NCBI RefSeq assembly: GCF_964340395.1
Contig: NC_135557.1
Span: 10,510,460 to 10,542,959 of the forward strand
Direction of reading: 5' to 3'
DNA from: Glandiceps talaboti
Taxonomy: Eukaryota; Hemichordata; Enteropneusta; Spengelidae
DNA length: 32,500 bases
Positions 19,523-29,238 of the stretch are shown in pieces; positions within the stretch are counted from its first letter, which is position 1; each line of letters starts with the position of its first letter. The notes beneath the pieces are model-generated. The model was not told the DNA's origin. It did not search any database and was given only the letters and a program-made list of their open reading frames with translations. The position numbers and the translations under genes were made by a program.

Positions 19523-20014
19523 TTGGACTTGCCAATTGAATGACAAGGTTTTCATTTGTTGTTGTCCAACGACAGCTTATAAAGGTGTTTATCGATATAT
19601 AGAATCAACTTATGCTTTCTACAGGTGTCGAGTCCTTAACAACGCTCCAGTTTATAATGCGCATGCGTAGATTTTGAAAACACTGTGTATAAGACAAGCG
19701 GAACTACACAATACAATGTGACTTGCAAAGGTGTGCACAAGTATTGTTTTTGTCTCGATATATGTATACTTACATTAATGTCCACTTGGCTGGAGAGAAG
19801 TTTACTTCAAGTACTTTGGACTTGCCAATTGAATGACAAGGTTTTCATTTGTTGTTGGTCCAACGACAGCTTATAAAAGTGTTTATCGATATATAGAATT
19901 TACTTCTGCTATCTACAGGTGTCGAGTCCTTAACAACGCTTCAGTTTGTAATGCGCATGCGTAGATTCTGATAACACTGTGTGCCCAGTGTAAGGCAAGC
20001 GGAACTACATAATA
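19523..20014. repeat. two copies of a ~195-bp sequence, ~295 bp apart
   Basis: Copy 1 is 19523-19713 and copy 2 is 19816-20014, about 90 percent alike by eye. Each holds CTTATAAA, TTTATCGATATATAGAA, an ACAGGTGT E-box-like site and AATGCGCATGCGTAGA, close to an NRF-1 site. Roughly 100 bp of unique sequence separates them. Confidence 0.85.
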
Positions 20015-20286
20015 AAGCCAACGGCCACAACAACCACTTACTTTGGTATTTGGTACAGTGAAATAATGACGCTTCTAATATACTGCCCTCTTACAGGTCA
20101 ACACAGCATGCCTTGGCACTCTTGGCACTCTTTACCAAAATTTTGACAATACATAGGCTGAAGTTGATGGCGCCATTCAAATGTTCGTTAAGAGTGCGAA
20201 CCCGAAGGCAGGCACTAAATTGTGATATTGCCGAAGCACATGTGTTATTAATTTCATTACACCGTCCCCTCATTCGTCTTCTCATT

Positions 20287-20540
20287 CAATAGGGAACTTG
20301 CAATCCAGAATGAGCATGCTCAGATGCAAAGGACTGTGGGATTATCTGTGGTTGTCGTAATACCTAATCTGGAGCTACCAGTAAAATAAACCTCCTACAA
20401 AGGTCGGGGTGACTATGAATTGATTATCTGTGGTTACAAACAATGTAACAATATTGTTTACAATGCTAATTTATTAGCATTTTTTATCCCATTTCCCATG
20501 ATGCAACATTCAACATGGAGAGTTTGCAAGTTCCCTATTG
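20287..20540. mobile_element. MITE-like element with 17-bp terminal inverted repeats
   Basis: CAATAGGGAACTTGCAA at 20287-20303 is perfectly inverted at 20524-20540. The 254-bp body has no ORF. If the ends are GGGAAC...GTTCCC, the flanks are TA on both sides, as for Tc1/mariner-derived MITEs, but the matching extends beyond the TA, so the class is uncertain. Confidence 0.6.
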
Positions 20541-20578
20541 TTCATCACCATTTGTCATCGTTAGAAAGGTTTTCACTT

Positions 20579-20833
20579 TCATGGTGCATTTTCAAACTGC
20601 AGACAACCATAAAATGGGGACATGACATTATTTGTAGTACAGCGCGAGTGTCCCCGCAGCTCATTTTTAGTTATATCTATCCAAAGCTTTAATTTTCCAC
20701 GTCGCTTTACTTCTGCTAGTGTCTGTTTATTATCAAAGTGATGTTCAATGAATGAATAAGCTTCCTCTGTTAATTTGTCTATGGAATTCAACAGAACGGC
20801 TGGTTTTAATAAGAAATAACAAAACATAGCCAT
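20579..20833 (-). CDS. hypothetical 84-aa ORF
   Basis: ATG at 20833 (TAAAATGGC context), ending near 20579. The middle (EEAYSFIEHHFDNKQ, then EVKRRGKLKLWID) has the mixed charge of real protein rather than random translation. A CAG at the end of the readable part might be a splice boundary, but no clear GT donor fits. I do not recognise it. It may be an exon, a transposon ORF remnant or chance. Confidence 0.25.
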   Translation of the reverse strand: MAMFCYFLLKPAVLLNSIDKLTEEAYSFIEHHFDNKQTLAEVKRRGKLKLWIDITKNELRGHSRCTTNNVMSPFYGCLQFENAP

Positions 20834-20995
20834 TTTATTATAATTTTGACAATATCCAAAATAAATGATTACATTTTTAGTAAATTTAACACTTAAATAT
20901 ATGAATAGTATTGAGCTCGCATTTCACATATGTATTTCTGGTCATAATAGCATACTTAAGAGAACGGAAATTGAAGGCGGGTGAATTTTTGATTT

Positions 20996-21037
20996 AAGAT
21001 GTGACCCTCGCACTAGTCCGTGGGAGGGTCACATCTT
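20996..21037. repeat. perfect 14-bp stem hairpin
   Basis: AAGATGTGACCCTC at 20996-21009 pairs with GAGGGTCACATCTT at 21024-21037, loop 14 nt. It could be a short foldback repeat. Confidence 0.75.
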
Positions 21038-21369
21038 ATTCTACAGACCGGGCTCCATATACACCGGCTATTCCCCCTTGTAATAACTGAAGGCCCCCTA
21101 ATGAGTATCTATCAAATATCTGAAACATTTATAAACAAAAGGGGAGAACTGTATATTTTATTTTAATACGTGTATTTTTTGTAGGCTCAGCTCAATTAGC
21201 ATTCAAAATCGTCCATTTATCCCTAAAATATTTCAATCACCATTCACGTATTTCACTTGTAACCATACAACATTCACGTTCCAAATTGACCACTATTTAC
21301 CAATAATGCAATATTCACCTTTTCTTCACGTTTTACACTAAATTGATAAAGGCGTTCACCATTACCTGT

Positions 21370-21606
21370 TCAACAATCACTCGTAAGATAAGGTATACAC
21401 CCCTTGTTTGTACATGCACAAATGTATGTGCCACTGCAATATGTATAACTAATACCGCATACCGGCTCCACACATACATACCTGTCTATACAATTTACGG
21501 CATCAGTTTCGTCATCTAATAACCTATGTTTCACCACTTTAGAAAGCTGTGTATCATTTGTATGGCCAAAATCAGCTATCGTATGGTTGTCTATGATGCG
21601 TTCTGG
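21370..21606 (-). CDS. cysteine-rich open stretch, possible terminal exon
   Basis: On the minus strand 79 codons are open from 21606 to TGA at 21372-21370, with no Met. Eight Cys occur in its last ~45 residues, spaced C-x5-C-x4-C-x6-C-x5-C-x1-C-x4-C and one more before the stop. The C-x-C near the end recalls an EGF-like module, with an extra Cys. A CAG at 21605-21603 could be an acceptor but has a poor pyrimidine tract. The upstream part (LDDETDAVN) is acidic. It is probably a last exon of a secreted or membrane protein, or chance. Confidence 0.3.
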   Translation of the reverse strand, partial: PERIIDNHTIADFGHTNDTQLSKVVKHRLLDDETDAVNCIDRYVCVEPVCGISYTYCSGTYICACTNKGCIPYLTSDC

Positions 21607-21779
21607 TTATTGTTTCTGGTGTAATTCGTTGGACCAAGACAGGATCTTTGTGGGACGCCAAACTTGAGTTGAACACTTTTAGATATTAACTACCTAATAT
21701 TAAGACCTCCAGGGGGATCTGTTGACAAGGTATACCATTTTAGTGTGGTATTCTGGATTCCAAATATTCATGTCGCATC

Positions 21780-22240
21780 GTCATCTAGACGAATATCATG
21801 ATCTATGGTATCATCTAGTATCAAAGTTTTATTTAGATAAAGTAGAACCAAGCTCATCACTTGTTTTTTGCCCGAACACTCAAGTGTGTTTGACATAACC
21901 TTACTGAGGAAAGTCTCTGTATTGTGATAATGTCTGTATGCTGCTTGATGAACTGGTAGCGGGGCCTTGATCTACTGCATATGAGTGGTGAATTGGTCGA
22001 CAGCAACCTGTTCTACTAGCTAGCCAGGAAATGAAAGAAAGGTTATTGACTGGCCTGTAGTTGGATATCATCTGCTGGTAATAAGACGGTTGCCTCCTTC
22101 CAGGCATTTGGAAACATACCATTTTGAAGGGATTGGTTGGTCATATAGGTGATAATACGCAGCAAGACATTGACACATTCTGTAAGTACCTATGTTGTAA
22201 TAGGATCACTTGTGTACTGTTTGATGGTGTTTTATGGCAA
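21780..22240 (-). mobile_element. second LINE remnant, reverse transcriptase part
   Basis: On the minus strand, going down in coordinate, the motifs come in family order: NGMFPNAWKEATVL, ISNYRPVNNLSFIS, HQAAYRHYHNTETFLSKV, and a degraded DTIDHDI near 21790. They sit in different frames with stops. This is a CR1/L2-like RT, long dead. The region 22040-22240 matches 500-760. Confidence 0.8.
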
Positions 22241-22244
22241 AATA

Positions 22245-22985
22245 TACATTTGCCATGTATATCTAGTCTAGCCATTTTGATTTATTTTGCCATAATATGG
22301 GGACATAATATGTTAGCATTTATACCCACAGACACTGACAATTAGTAAGGAAGTGTGAGTAAATATCAGTAAATGTTGGTTAATAAGACATGTAGACTGT
22401 AGTTCTTGTTTACTGATGTCTATTACAACCACCAGCAATGTATTTTTTCACAATGCTGTTGAGTTTTATTCACCTGTTGACTACGCTCGTCATAGGCTAG
22501 TGCTAACCTTGTCTCCTTATGACGTCATAAATTTCCGTGGTCTAGGTGTGGAAATACCCGAAAACTCTCGAAGTAAGTCCGAAGGGAACTGACTGAAAAA
22601 AGGTCATTTTAAGGTGTTTGCAGACACTTTTTTAAAGTTTTAAAACCAGAATACATTTCACAAACATGTCTAGCAAAATAGCAATAGTGAATGTGAGCAT
22701 TTTGAATCACCTTTAATGTCAATAACCTCCCTCCCCCTCCCATGATATTATTCAGTGCCTGATTGTCCAATTTCACATTTGGTGATTTTATCGATGAAAA
22801 ATCATTAAGTGCGTTTACCAACCCAGTTTTAGAGGTATCGTCTGCATGACAGCGTTTTTCACATTCGGTGAGAGTTCATTGAGAGAGTTCCCTATAGTAC
22901 ATGTATGTAGCTTATTCTGGTCCTCTTGGCTTTCAACAACGTACATTATTACGTTGTTGGTACAGAATTAAGTGATAGCATGTGG
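22245..22985. other. no gene recognised; small inverted repeat at 22233-22294
   Basis: This lies where the linker of the second LINE copy should be, but I see only faint similarity. TATGGCAAAATA at 22233-22244 is inverted at 22283-22294. The rest is unassigned. Confidence 0.4.
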
Positions 22986-22989
22986 TTTC

Positions 22990-23118
22990 AAGATATTTCT
23001 CGAATTCTCCTAAAAAGGCGTTTAGTAATACGTGCACCGGATGCACTCTAAGTTGCACGGTGGTGACCAACTTGATTTTGACTTCTCAATGATTGACTGT
23101 CCATTCTGCGTACCGGTA
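22990..23118 (-). mobile_element. LINE remnant, 5' part matching 15398-15528
   Basis: TTTAGTAATACGTGCACCGG and the following bases align with 15398-15528, with scattered differences. The order relative to the RT part at 21780-22240 is the same as in the first LINE copy. Confidence 0.6.
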
Positions 23119-23251
23119 CTCTCACTGCTGCTTTAAACTGCAGTTTGATCCATTTAAGACTTCAACGTTGAATTAGCCAGCCAACCATTTTTTTCCTAAA
23201 TCCATATATTCTACGAGGTACCTACCGTGCCGTACCGTCTTGGACTGTGTG

Positions 23252-23316
23252 TTGGATTGAACTCACAACGAAACATTCATATCTGGTTTCAACGAACGCC
23301 AAGCTAACAACTTGGT
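23252..23316 (-). repeat. tRNA-like remnant (pseudo-tRNA or SINE head)
   Basis: On the minus strand GTTGTTAGCTTGGCG resembles a tRNA A box, and GAGTTCAATCC, about 35 nt later, a B box. The acceptor stem does not pair convincingly, so this is not called a functional tRNA. Confidence 0.3.
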
Positions 23317-23319
23317 CGA

Positions 23320-24460
23320 TTTTATTACATGACCAATCCCAGTCTTCGTCTTTTCGAGATGGGCTAAAAACCCAACTTAAATACATTTCAAATCTTACAT
23401 AAATCCGTATTCTTAGAGTATGACATATTCTTAAGTCTTATGAAAGACATCACTTGGGGTTCAATATCCGATTACCTTGTCTAGATTAGTAATACAAGTT
23501 CATATCTCAAAGACCATAAAATAGTTGTGCAATATTATAATTATACTTTTACAAAACAATGAAGTCATATAATGAAGTTCTAAAGTTAACACATTACGTC
23601 ATACTAAAACTTACTGACGCTTCAATCGTACCTGGTACAAACCATTCTGAAATACGCGATGTTGAGATGTCGAAGATTACTGTTGTTACATAACAGAATA
23701 TCATTGTATTGTACGAAGTTTAAATGCATTTTGAATTCATTTCAGAGAAACTGAAAATTACCAAAATATCCTTAATGGAATGAATTTAGCTCTGAAACTC
23801 ATAACACATGTATACTGGTATATAGGTCAAAAGTGGGAAAGGCATTTCTTAGATTTTCAAAAAATCCTTAATTCAAAGACATTTCCTTTCTAATATTTTC
23901 AGAATATTGTACATTAGTCCAATTTATGCAAATTGTATGCTAATGGTGAGTGGTAAAATACAATTTCGCATGGAAGCACAGATTTTACGCACCAAGAGAT
24001 TACGAGGTGACTGACTACATGGCAATTTTCCAAAATCGGGTGTTCACTATGAGTAACCGTGGACCATAGCTTTGCTTGTGTATATTCATTTAACTACTAT
24101 TGAACATAAGTCTACAGAACACATATGAAAAAAGTGCGTACAATGTAAAAAGCAAAGTTAACTTTAAAAAGGATTCAACATAGCCACTGTATTGTATTGA
24201 GTTTTCCCATGATACAACGCTCCAATCACGTGTCTTACTCAGTCTAAAGAAAAACACGGCATTTGACGTCTTAATACAATATGGAAAGGTACCCTTTTAA
24301 CGCCACGTTGCATGTGGGTATAGTGTACTTGAAAAATTCTTAAAATCCAGGAAAAAAATTTGAGCATGCGGAGAGAGGTATTTGAATAAAATACGTGGTC
24401 AAACCGTAAAATCTCCCGCCTCCCTCCTGACCAGTTTTCAGCCGAACTCATCCTACGCCC
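23320..24460. other. no gene recognised
   Basis: AT-rich sequence with no clear exon or repeat. It lies downstream of the MS4A-like stop and would include its 3' UTR; I found no canonical polyadenylation signal close by. Confidence 0.4.
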
Positions 24461-24463
24461 TGT

Positions 24464-24577
24464 CTACAGTCCTCTACACAAGATAATCAAACCACTCATT
24501 GCATTGATCAGTGCAGTAACTGCCTCCAGTAGGCTAATTCCCAAGGATATCCAGTTTAGCTTGATCACTGTCGATAG
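24464..24577 (-). CDS. MS4A-like exon 4 (TM4 and stop)
   Basis: 37 codons and TAG at 24466-24464. The acceptor CCCATTTCTAATCATAG is followed in phase 0. The TM4 glutamate (SLLEAV) is at a place where MS4A proteins often have one. The tail after TM4 is very short (RGL). Confidence 0.85.
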   Translation of the reverse strand, partial: LSTVIKLNWISLGISLLEAVTALINAMSGLIILCRGL

Positions 24578-27500
24578 CTATGATTAGAAATGGGAAGATA
24601 TATTCTGCATAACTCAATAAGAATATATAACACTGTAAGAAGATATTCACGTAATCATATGTGAGTTATAAACGTCGGTCTATCAGTCTCTCTAGACAGT
24701 CTATCAGTCCGTCCGTCGTTCCGTTCAACCAACCCACCCACCCATCCACCAACCATTCATCATCAAGCTATCTATCCATGTATGTCTGTCTATCGTTTAT
24801 TCATAATGCCATTTCAAAATGCTCGGCTGTAATTTTAAAAGCATTTCAATTGTTCGTGCAAATCATTTTTAAAAAACAACACACACACATTGTTAACTAC
24901 CGATACATGTCAGGATTCTTGGAACTGCTCGCATTTATTTTCTCAATCACTGAAGGCTTTGCGATAGTTTGACATTCCAATGCATTGCGCATGCGTTAAA
25001 TGAGCAATACTTTGGGAAAACTACTTACTTGGTCATTACTTCCTTCATCCATTTTAATAATCACTGATGATATACTGTTAAGCGTCGGTGATGGCGTGGT
25101 AGGCCGCATCTCTGCCTCTATCCCAATCACAATACAGAGTGTTGTAGCGACGTAAAGTGACACAAACGACAACGTCATGGAGGAAGTGATCTAATGTGAT
25201 ACAACACAAACGAAATTAACCCACTTGTCATTTAACAAGACGTATAGCAATATGTAGAAATATTGAATTCTTCAAACAAGTTAAGTTGAAGGTCAACTCT
25301 TAATGTCATTTGATGTGTTATACGAAATGTACGTGATTGGTCAATTTCAAAATTTGACTCTTTAAGAAATAAACTGCGAAGTTTCCATCGACGAGCATGA
25401 CAGCAATACGCTATGTCTGGACGATTTGTGGAGTTAGAGAAATAGTATGTTATTCTCTGTGTGCATGACAAATCATATAATCGTTTTTTAAAAGGCTATC
25501 TCATGTGAAATAACCTAGGGAACGGTTTCTTCTTCCATAAGGAAGAGATGTATTTGGTGGGTGGAAGTGTGTGTGTGTGTGTGTGTCTGCGTGTCTGTGT
25601 CTGTCTGTCTGTGTGTGTGTATGTGTGTCTGTGTATGTCTGTCTGTGTCATCGTTTTCTCGTTTGTGGTCAGGAAATGTTCTCTAATGTGGTGAGACTTT
25701 ATCACCATTTTCTAAAAAATGACTCGCTCAATCAAACGAAATTTATTGCATGTGTTCCGTAGGGTAGTGACAAGAACTGAGTTTTGGTAAATATTTCATG
25801 AATATTAACGAGCAATTTACATAATTAATTGTTTTTGGTAATTAGGCTATATCTCAAGAATGCACTTTTCAAATTAATTATGCAAATATTCATAACAGAT
25901 AAGCTAAATCAACGTACCTTATCGGACATATGTGCTTTGTTATGGTGAACATATGCACCAAATTATACCTAATTACTCAAAACCATTAATTATGCAAATA
26001 AATAGTTAATGCTCATTGGATGTTGACCAAAATCTAATCAGTTCTTGCCATTAGCATATGGAAAATGTGTAACAAATTTCATTATAATTGAGCAAGCAGT
26101 TTTTAAGAAAATGACAACACAGACAAACACACAGAGGTATGGACGGAGGGACAGACAGACAGACAGACAGACACAGGCAGACATCGCAATTTCAATACCT
26201 CCGCCCTTTATGGGAGGTAAAAACAGTAAAATAGTACTCAAGGGAATTATACTTACTGGTCCAATATGTTGTTTGTATGCACAAACGCACCCTACAGTTC
26301 CTGTAGCTATAAACTGAAAGAGAAGAACGTACTTGGTAAGAGTAAATAAGAATTGGATAACCATAACGGCCAAAAATGGTGGAGATCGTACATGCAGTTC
26401 CTTATGCTTAATTTATTTTCACAACCCTTGATTTCACAACTTCTGTAAATTTATTTATTTAAGACAAAAATATCCATAAACAGAATTAAATAAAAGTAGG
26501 GAATAGAATGATTTATAATATACCTAGTGATAATGCTGTGCCATGATTCGCTAGAATCAGTCACGTGATAGGAAAATAGAATGACTTTCCCTAGGGAAAT
26601 AGTTCCATCAACGTTTACATGGTCACGTGACCACCGCGCGTTCACAGCAGGTCAAAATGGCAGCTTCTGACGATGTCGTCTGCCACCGCAAGTTCACAGC
26701 ATGAGGTATATTATAAAACAAATATTGCCTGGCTTATATTCGGGCTATAGCACCCGTTCATTACCCCCTCGTGACTGTGAGTTACCAGAATAACATGCTA
26801 TTTCCCTCAGCCTTTGGGCTCGGGAAATAGCATGTGATTCTGGTAACTCACAGTCCCTCGGGTGTAATAAACAGGTGCTATAGCCCTCATGGCCAGGCAA
26901 TATGTGTTCAATATACAATAGAACAACTTAAAAAAATCCTCTTACACCAAACATTGCAGAATAACACTTCCAGAAAAATCTCCACCAAGTTCATTGAGCC
27001 CTATTCACTATGCAGTTTTCGAGATATATAAGTTGTTATCAAATATGGAGATTTTGAGTCCTTATTTGCATATCGCCAAGTGTATCGTCATGTTGTGAAT
27101 ACACCTTCATTTGCACATCACCAGATGCATCGCGTTAAATTTCAATCCAAATTGTTTAGCAGTTTTGGACTTTTCACCGAAAGACACATTATTTGACCAA
27201 ATTTATCCCGATGGGATTATCATGTCAATACAAATTCATTCTTAATCCACATACCATTAAGGATGTTCCCACCAAATTTCAGTCAAATCAGCTCAGTAGT
27301 TTTGGAATACTAGATTTTTGACCAAAAAGGCACACTTTAGCCCTAATTTGCATATCATGATGATCATTTATATGACGTAACTGATGTGGTAGGTAATACA
27401 TGTATATGTATTTGTCTAATTATATTTGAGTGTCACTCCGGGTGAAGTATTAAAGCACATATGTAGGAAACAGGGACAAGAACAAATCCCACTGTTCAGA

Positions 27501-28023
27501 CAAGTTCACATCACTGTACATTCATTGACGTTTTCTTCCATCAAAATCCAAAACACAGTGACTCCCCCCCCCTCCCAGTCCACAATTTTCAAAACAGGAT
27601 GACCCCCCCCCCCCTCCATGCCAATTTCATAAACAGGGTGATCCCCCTACAAATCCACCCCTCAGGCCGAAGAAACTGACTAGTCCCTTAATTTAATTAT
27701 CATGTCTGTTGACTGTTACAAGAATTATATTATTATCACAGTATAAATCTGACACAACCAATTTAAATTATACTAACAACTAACGCGCTCCAAATTGACG
27801 CCCCTGAGTAACCATCTTGAAGTTTAGTCTGAATCTCTTCCAACGTGACTACCATTCCTACCAAAACCAATGCAACTCCGCAAAAAAGATGGATTATTCC
27901 CAGGATTTAAGCAACTACACGTGATGGCGGTTGTCGGTCTTCTTGTGGTTGTTGTAACAGGAGTTGTCCTTCATTGCGACCGACATTTTCTCCACCTTGC
28001 CCATGCCCTTCCTCATCTGACAT
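24464..28023 (-). CDS. MS4A-like four-transmembrane gene, four exons, with an in-frame stop in exon 1
   Basis: Exons 28023-27778, 26313-26257, 25190-25029 and 24577-24464 join in phase 0 to give 192 codons plus a stop. The four hydrophobic spans match the MS4A (CD20-like) plan: TM1 about 40-61 (LGIIHLFCGVALVLVG), TM2 about 77-96 (SIWSALV joined to FIATGTVG), TM3 about 104-125 (SSMTLSFVSLYVATTLCIVI), an extracellular loop, and TM4 about 164-189 (WISLGISLLEAVTALINAM). Termini are cytoplasmic; vertebrate members act in membrane signalling and receptor or channel complexes. The 57-nt second exon carrying the end of TM2 fits my recollection of MS4A gene structure. Codon 39, just before TM1, is TAA (27909-27907), so this is a new pseudogene, a null allele or a sequence error. 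Confidence 0.8.
25029..25190 (-). CDS. MS4A-like exon 3 (TM3 and extracellular loop)
   Basis: 54 codons. The acceptor follows TTTGTGTTGTATCACATTAG and the donor is CAA|GTAAGT. TM3 is followed by a Thr/Pro/Ser-rich loop ending in an acidic stretch. Confidence 0.85.
25569..25650. repeat. (GT)n / (TCTG)n microsatellite
   Basis: Mixed GT and TCTG units in intron 2 of the MS4A-like gene. ORFs on both strands here are simple-sequence artefacts. Confidence 0.9.
25780..26217. repeat. interspersed repeat with TTAATTATGCAAAT motifs and (GACA)n
   Basis: AATTAATTATGCAAATATTCAT, then CATTAATTATGCAAATAAA, then a GACA microsatellite (26150-26175) and a CCTCCGCCCTTTATGGGAGG hairpin. This looks like a nonautonomous interspersed repeat in intron 2; the family is not known to me. 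Confidence 0.5.
26257..26313 (-). CDS. MS4A-like exon 2 (end of TM2), 57 nt
   Basis: 19 codons, FIATGTVGCVCAYKQHIGP. The acceptor TTCTTCTCTTTCAG and donor CCA|GTAAGT are both strong. It matches the FI-x-x-G...A-x-K pattern that ends TM2 in MS4A proteins. Confidence 0.85.
26561..26655. promoter_or_regulatory. paired CACGTG sites, possible internal promoter
   Basis: TCACGTGA at 26561-26568 and GGTCACGTGACC at 26621-26632, followed by CCACCGCGCG and AAAATGGCAGC (YY1-like). CCACCGC..GTTCACAGCA occurs twice, at about 26631 and 26682. They lie within intron 1 of the MS4A-like gene. Function is inferred only. Confidence 0.3.
26706..26916. mobile_element. 211-bp foldback element
   Basis: Arms of about 82 bp (26722-26805 against 26820-26903) are roughly 80 percent complementary around a short loop near CAGCCTTTGGGC. 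The ends GTATATT...AATATAC extend it. No ORF and no clear target duplication. It lies in intron 1 of the MS4A-like gene. Confidence 0.75.
27040..27380. repeat. interspersed repeat with TTTGCATATC sub-repeats
   Basis: Three TTTGCATATC- or TTTGCACATC-like motifs followed by CACCAG-TG-ATCG, and two related CCAAATTTCAGTC...CAGTAGTTTTGGA blocks. A noncoding dispersed repeat in intron 1. Confidence 0.45.
27549..27660. repeat. three-copy C-rich minisatellite
   Basis: Units of about 40 bp: AAAACAGGATGACCCCC... with variants, each with a run of C. Confidence 0.65.
27778..28023 (-). CDS. MS4A-like exon 1 (cytoplasmic N-terminus, TM1, start of TM2) with nonsense codon
   Basis: 82 codons from ATG 28023. 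The N-terminus is polar (Glu, Gly, Gln). TAA is codon 39, where the family usually has a residue between A and LG. The donor is GTT|GTTAGT, weaker than the others but the one that keeps frame; TTA|GTTGTT is the alternative. Confidence 0.75.
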
Positions 28024-28208
28024 TATTTACTTTGTGTTATGTGTGTGTCCTGTAAATAACGTAATACAATTTTCTGTTAATTATGCAGTATTCGCTGTTC
28101 AAATATATTTGATTGAGATTCTTATATTAAAACCGCTATCTATTTTCGGTCACGATTTCCAGAATAATGCGATGAGGCGAAACAAATAATTGTGTGTTTC
28201 AGGATAAC

Positions 28209-28576
28209 ATGGCTTCAGAAAATCGGATAGGTTGGAATATTGCTTCCATCCAAAAACCAAACAAAATGTCGGAATTCCTCTTCTGTGATAGTTTGATGAA
28301 ATATCAATGGAGAAAGAAAACAGACAGGTATGAAGGTTAAGAAGACAAAGAATTTCTGTATTTTAAATGTATAATATTTTGGTCTTTTTTTAAGTCGGAA
28401 GGTTGTAGGGTTATCGGAAATACAGAATATTTTTATTTTATTTTACCGAAGTACCTGTAGTCTAGGACATGTCTTTCTATTGTCCAACGAACAACTATTT
28501 CAGACATCATTTCAAGTTTAGCAAACAACTGTGGACAGACCATTTACAACAAAGGCACTGTCTGAAAGACTATTAA
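28209..28576 (+). CDS. hypothetical two-exon gene, 63 aa
   Basis: Exon 1 is 28203-28327, following an acceptor (TTGTGTGTTTCAG) and starting at ATG 28209; its donor is ACAG|GTATGA. Exon 2 starts at 28504 after CAACTATTTCAG and reads in phase to TAA 28574-28576. The intron is 176 bp. The product is basic and aromatic-rich (MASENRIGWN at the start, KYQWRKKTD at the junction, LWTDHLQQRH near the end), with no signal peptide or membrane span. I do not recognise it. The ATG is 185 bp from that of the MS4A-like gene on the other strand, so a shared promoter is possible, although the acceptor implies an upstream noncoding exon within or beyond that gene. Confidence 0.4.
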
Positions 28577-28650
28577 ACTGATTGACTGACGATTAATTCA
28601 TTGGCAAAATTAACACTTTTGCAACATGCTTTGTTAACTGTCACAAAAGT

Positions 28651-28810
28651 TAGTCTGTCTGGTCTGATGACTTCTGTTTGTAGTGTTATAGATCTGTACA
28701 GTTCAAGGACTAGGTCTGTCTGGTCTAATGACTTCTGTTTCAAGGACTAGGTCTGTCTGATCTAATGACTTCTGTTTGAAATATTATAGATCTGTAAAGT
28801 TCAAGGCCCA
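28651..28810. repeat. three tandem copies of TCTGTCTGGTCTAATGACTT units
   Basis: Copies at about 28654, 28714 and 28752, with the intervening TATAGATCTGTA...GTTCAAGG part deleted in the middle copy. Confidence 0.75.
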
Positions 28811-29040
28811 GATCAAGCTTTAATGTTCTGATAATACATTTGGAAGCTTTAAAAAAACTTGATATTCACCAAAAGCTATTCCCTTTCCTTGATTTATCTT
28901 GCTTGAACCACATAAATCATCAAAAATTACAACACTTTGCTGAAGCTTTGGCTAATCATAGTGTATGAATGAGACAGCGTGTAGCCGCTATGTTACGTAC
29001 CATTACACATTTATGTGTTGCAACATATATGACCTTTGCC

Positions 29041-29238
29041 TGTCAGACTACTGAATATTCATTAAACTCATTGACAAATCATGGCTGCTAGCAGAGAGTG
29101 GCTTCGGCCTATAGCCAACCATAGGACACGATGTATAGATCTCATCCTTTCCCGATAGGACAGTGACTATATAAGCATATGTGACCACAGTACGTGAATG
29201 TTAATGAACAACACGGAAATAAACTGTCAACTACAACA
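29041..29238 (+). mobile_element. 198-bp solo LTR
   Basis: Starts TGTCAGACTACTG, ends CAACTACAACA, and is flanked by TGCC on both sides (29037-29040 and 29239-29242). Inside are CTATATAAG at 29168-29176 and AATAAA at 29218-29223, in the order expected of an LTR read on the plus strand. It is unrelated to the 701-bp LTRs. It is the scar of recombination between two LTRs, probably of a Ty3/gypsy-type element. Confidence 0.7.

Noticed and set aside
22416-22592. 58-codon plus-strand ORF containing CGAA|GTAAGT, a possible first exon
   Set aside because: No recognisable product, the frame continues past the donor to a stop, and the region looks like dispersed repeat.
23252-23316. Functional tRNA gene
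   Set aside because: Only A- and B-box likeness; stems do not pair well enough.
24661-24972. 103-aa plus-strand ORF ending in a hydrophobic stretch
   Set aside because: It starts in simple Ser/Pro-coding repeats and has no domain, and it lies in intron 3 of the MS4A-like gene and beyond.
25496-26373. ORFs rich in Thr-His, Val-Cys, or Arg-Gln-Thr-Asp
   Set aside because: They come from GT and GACA microsatellites. Only the 57-nt exon at 26257-26313 is kept.
27870-28055. 61-aa plus-strand ORF with a hydrophobic stretch
   Set aside because: It is antisense to exon 1 of the MS4A-like gene, which has better support.
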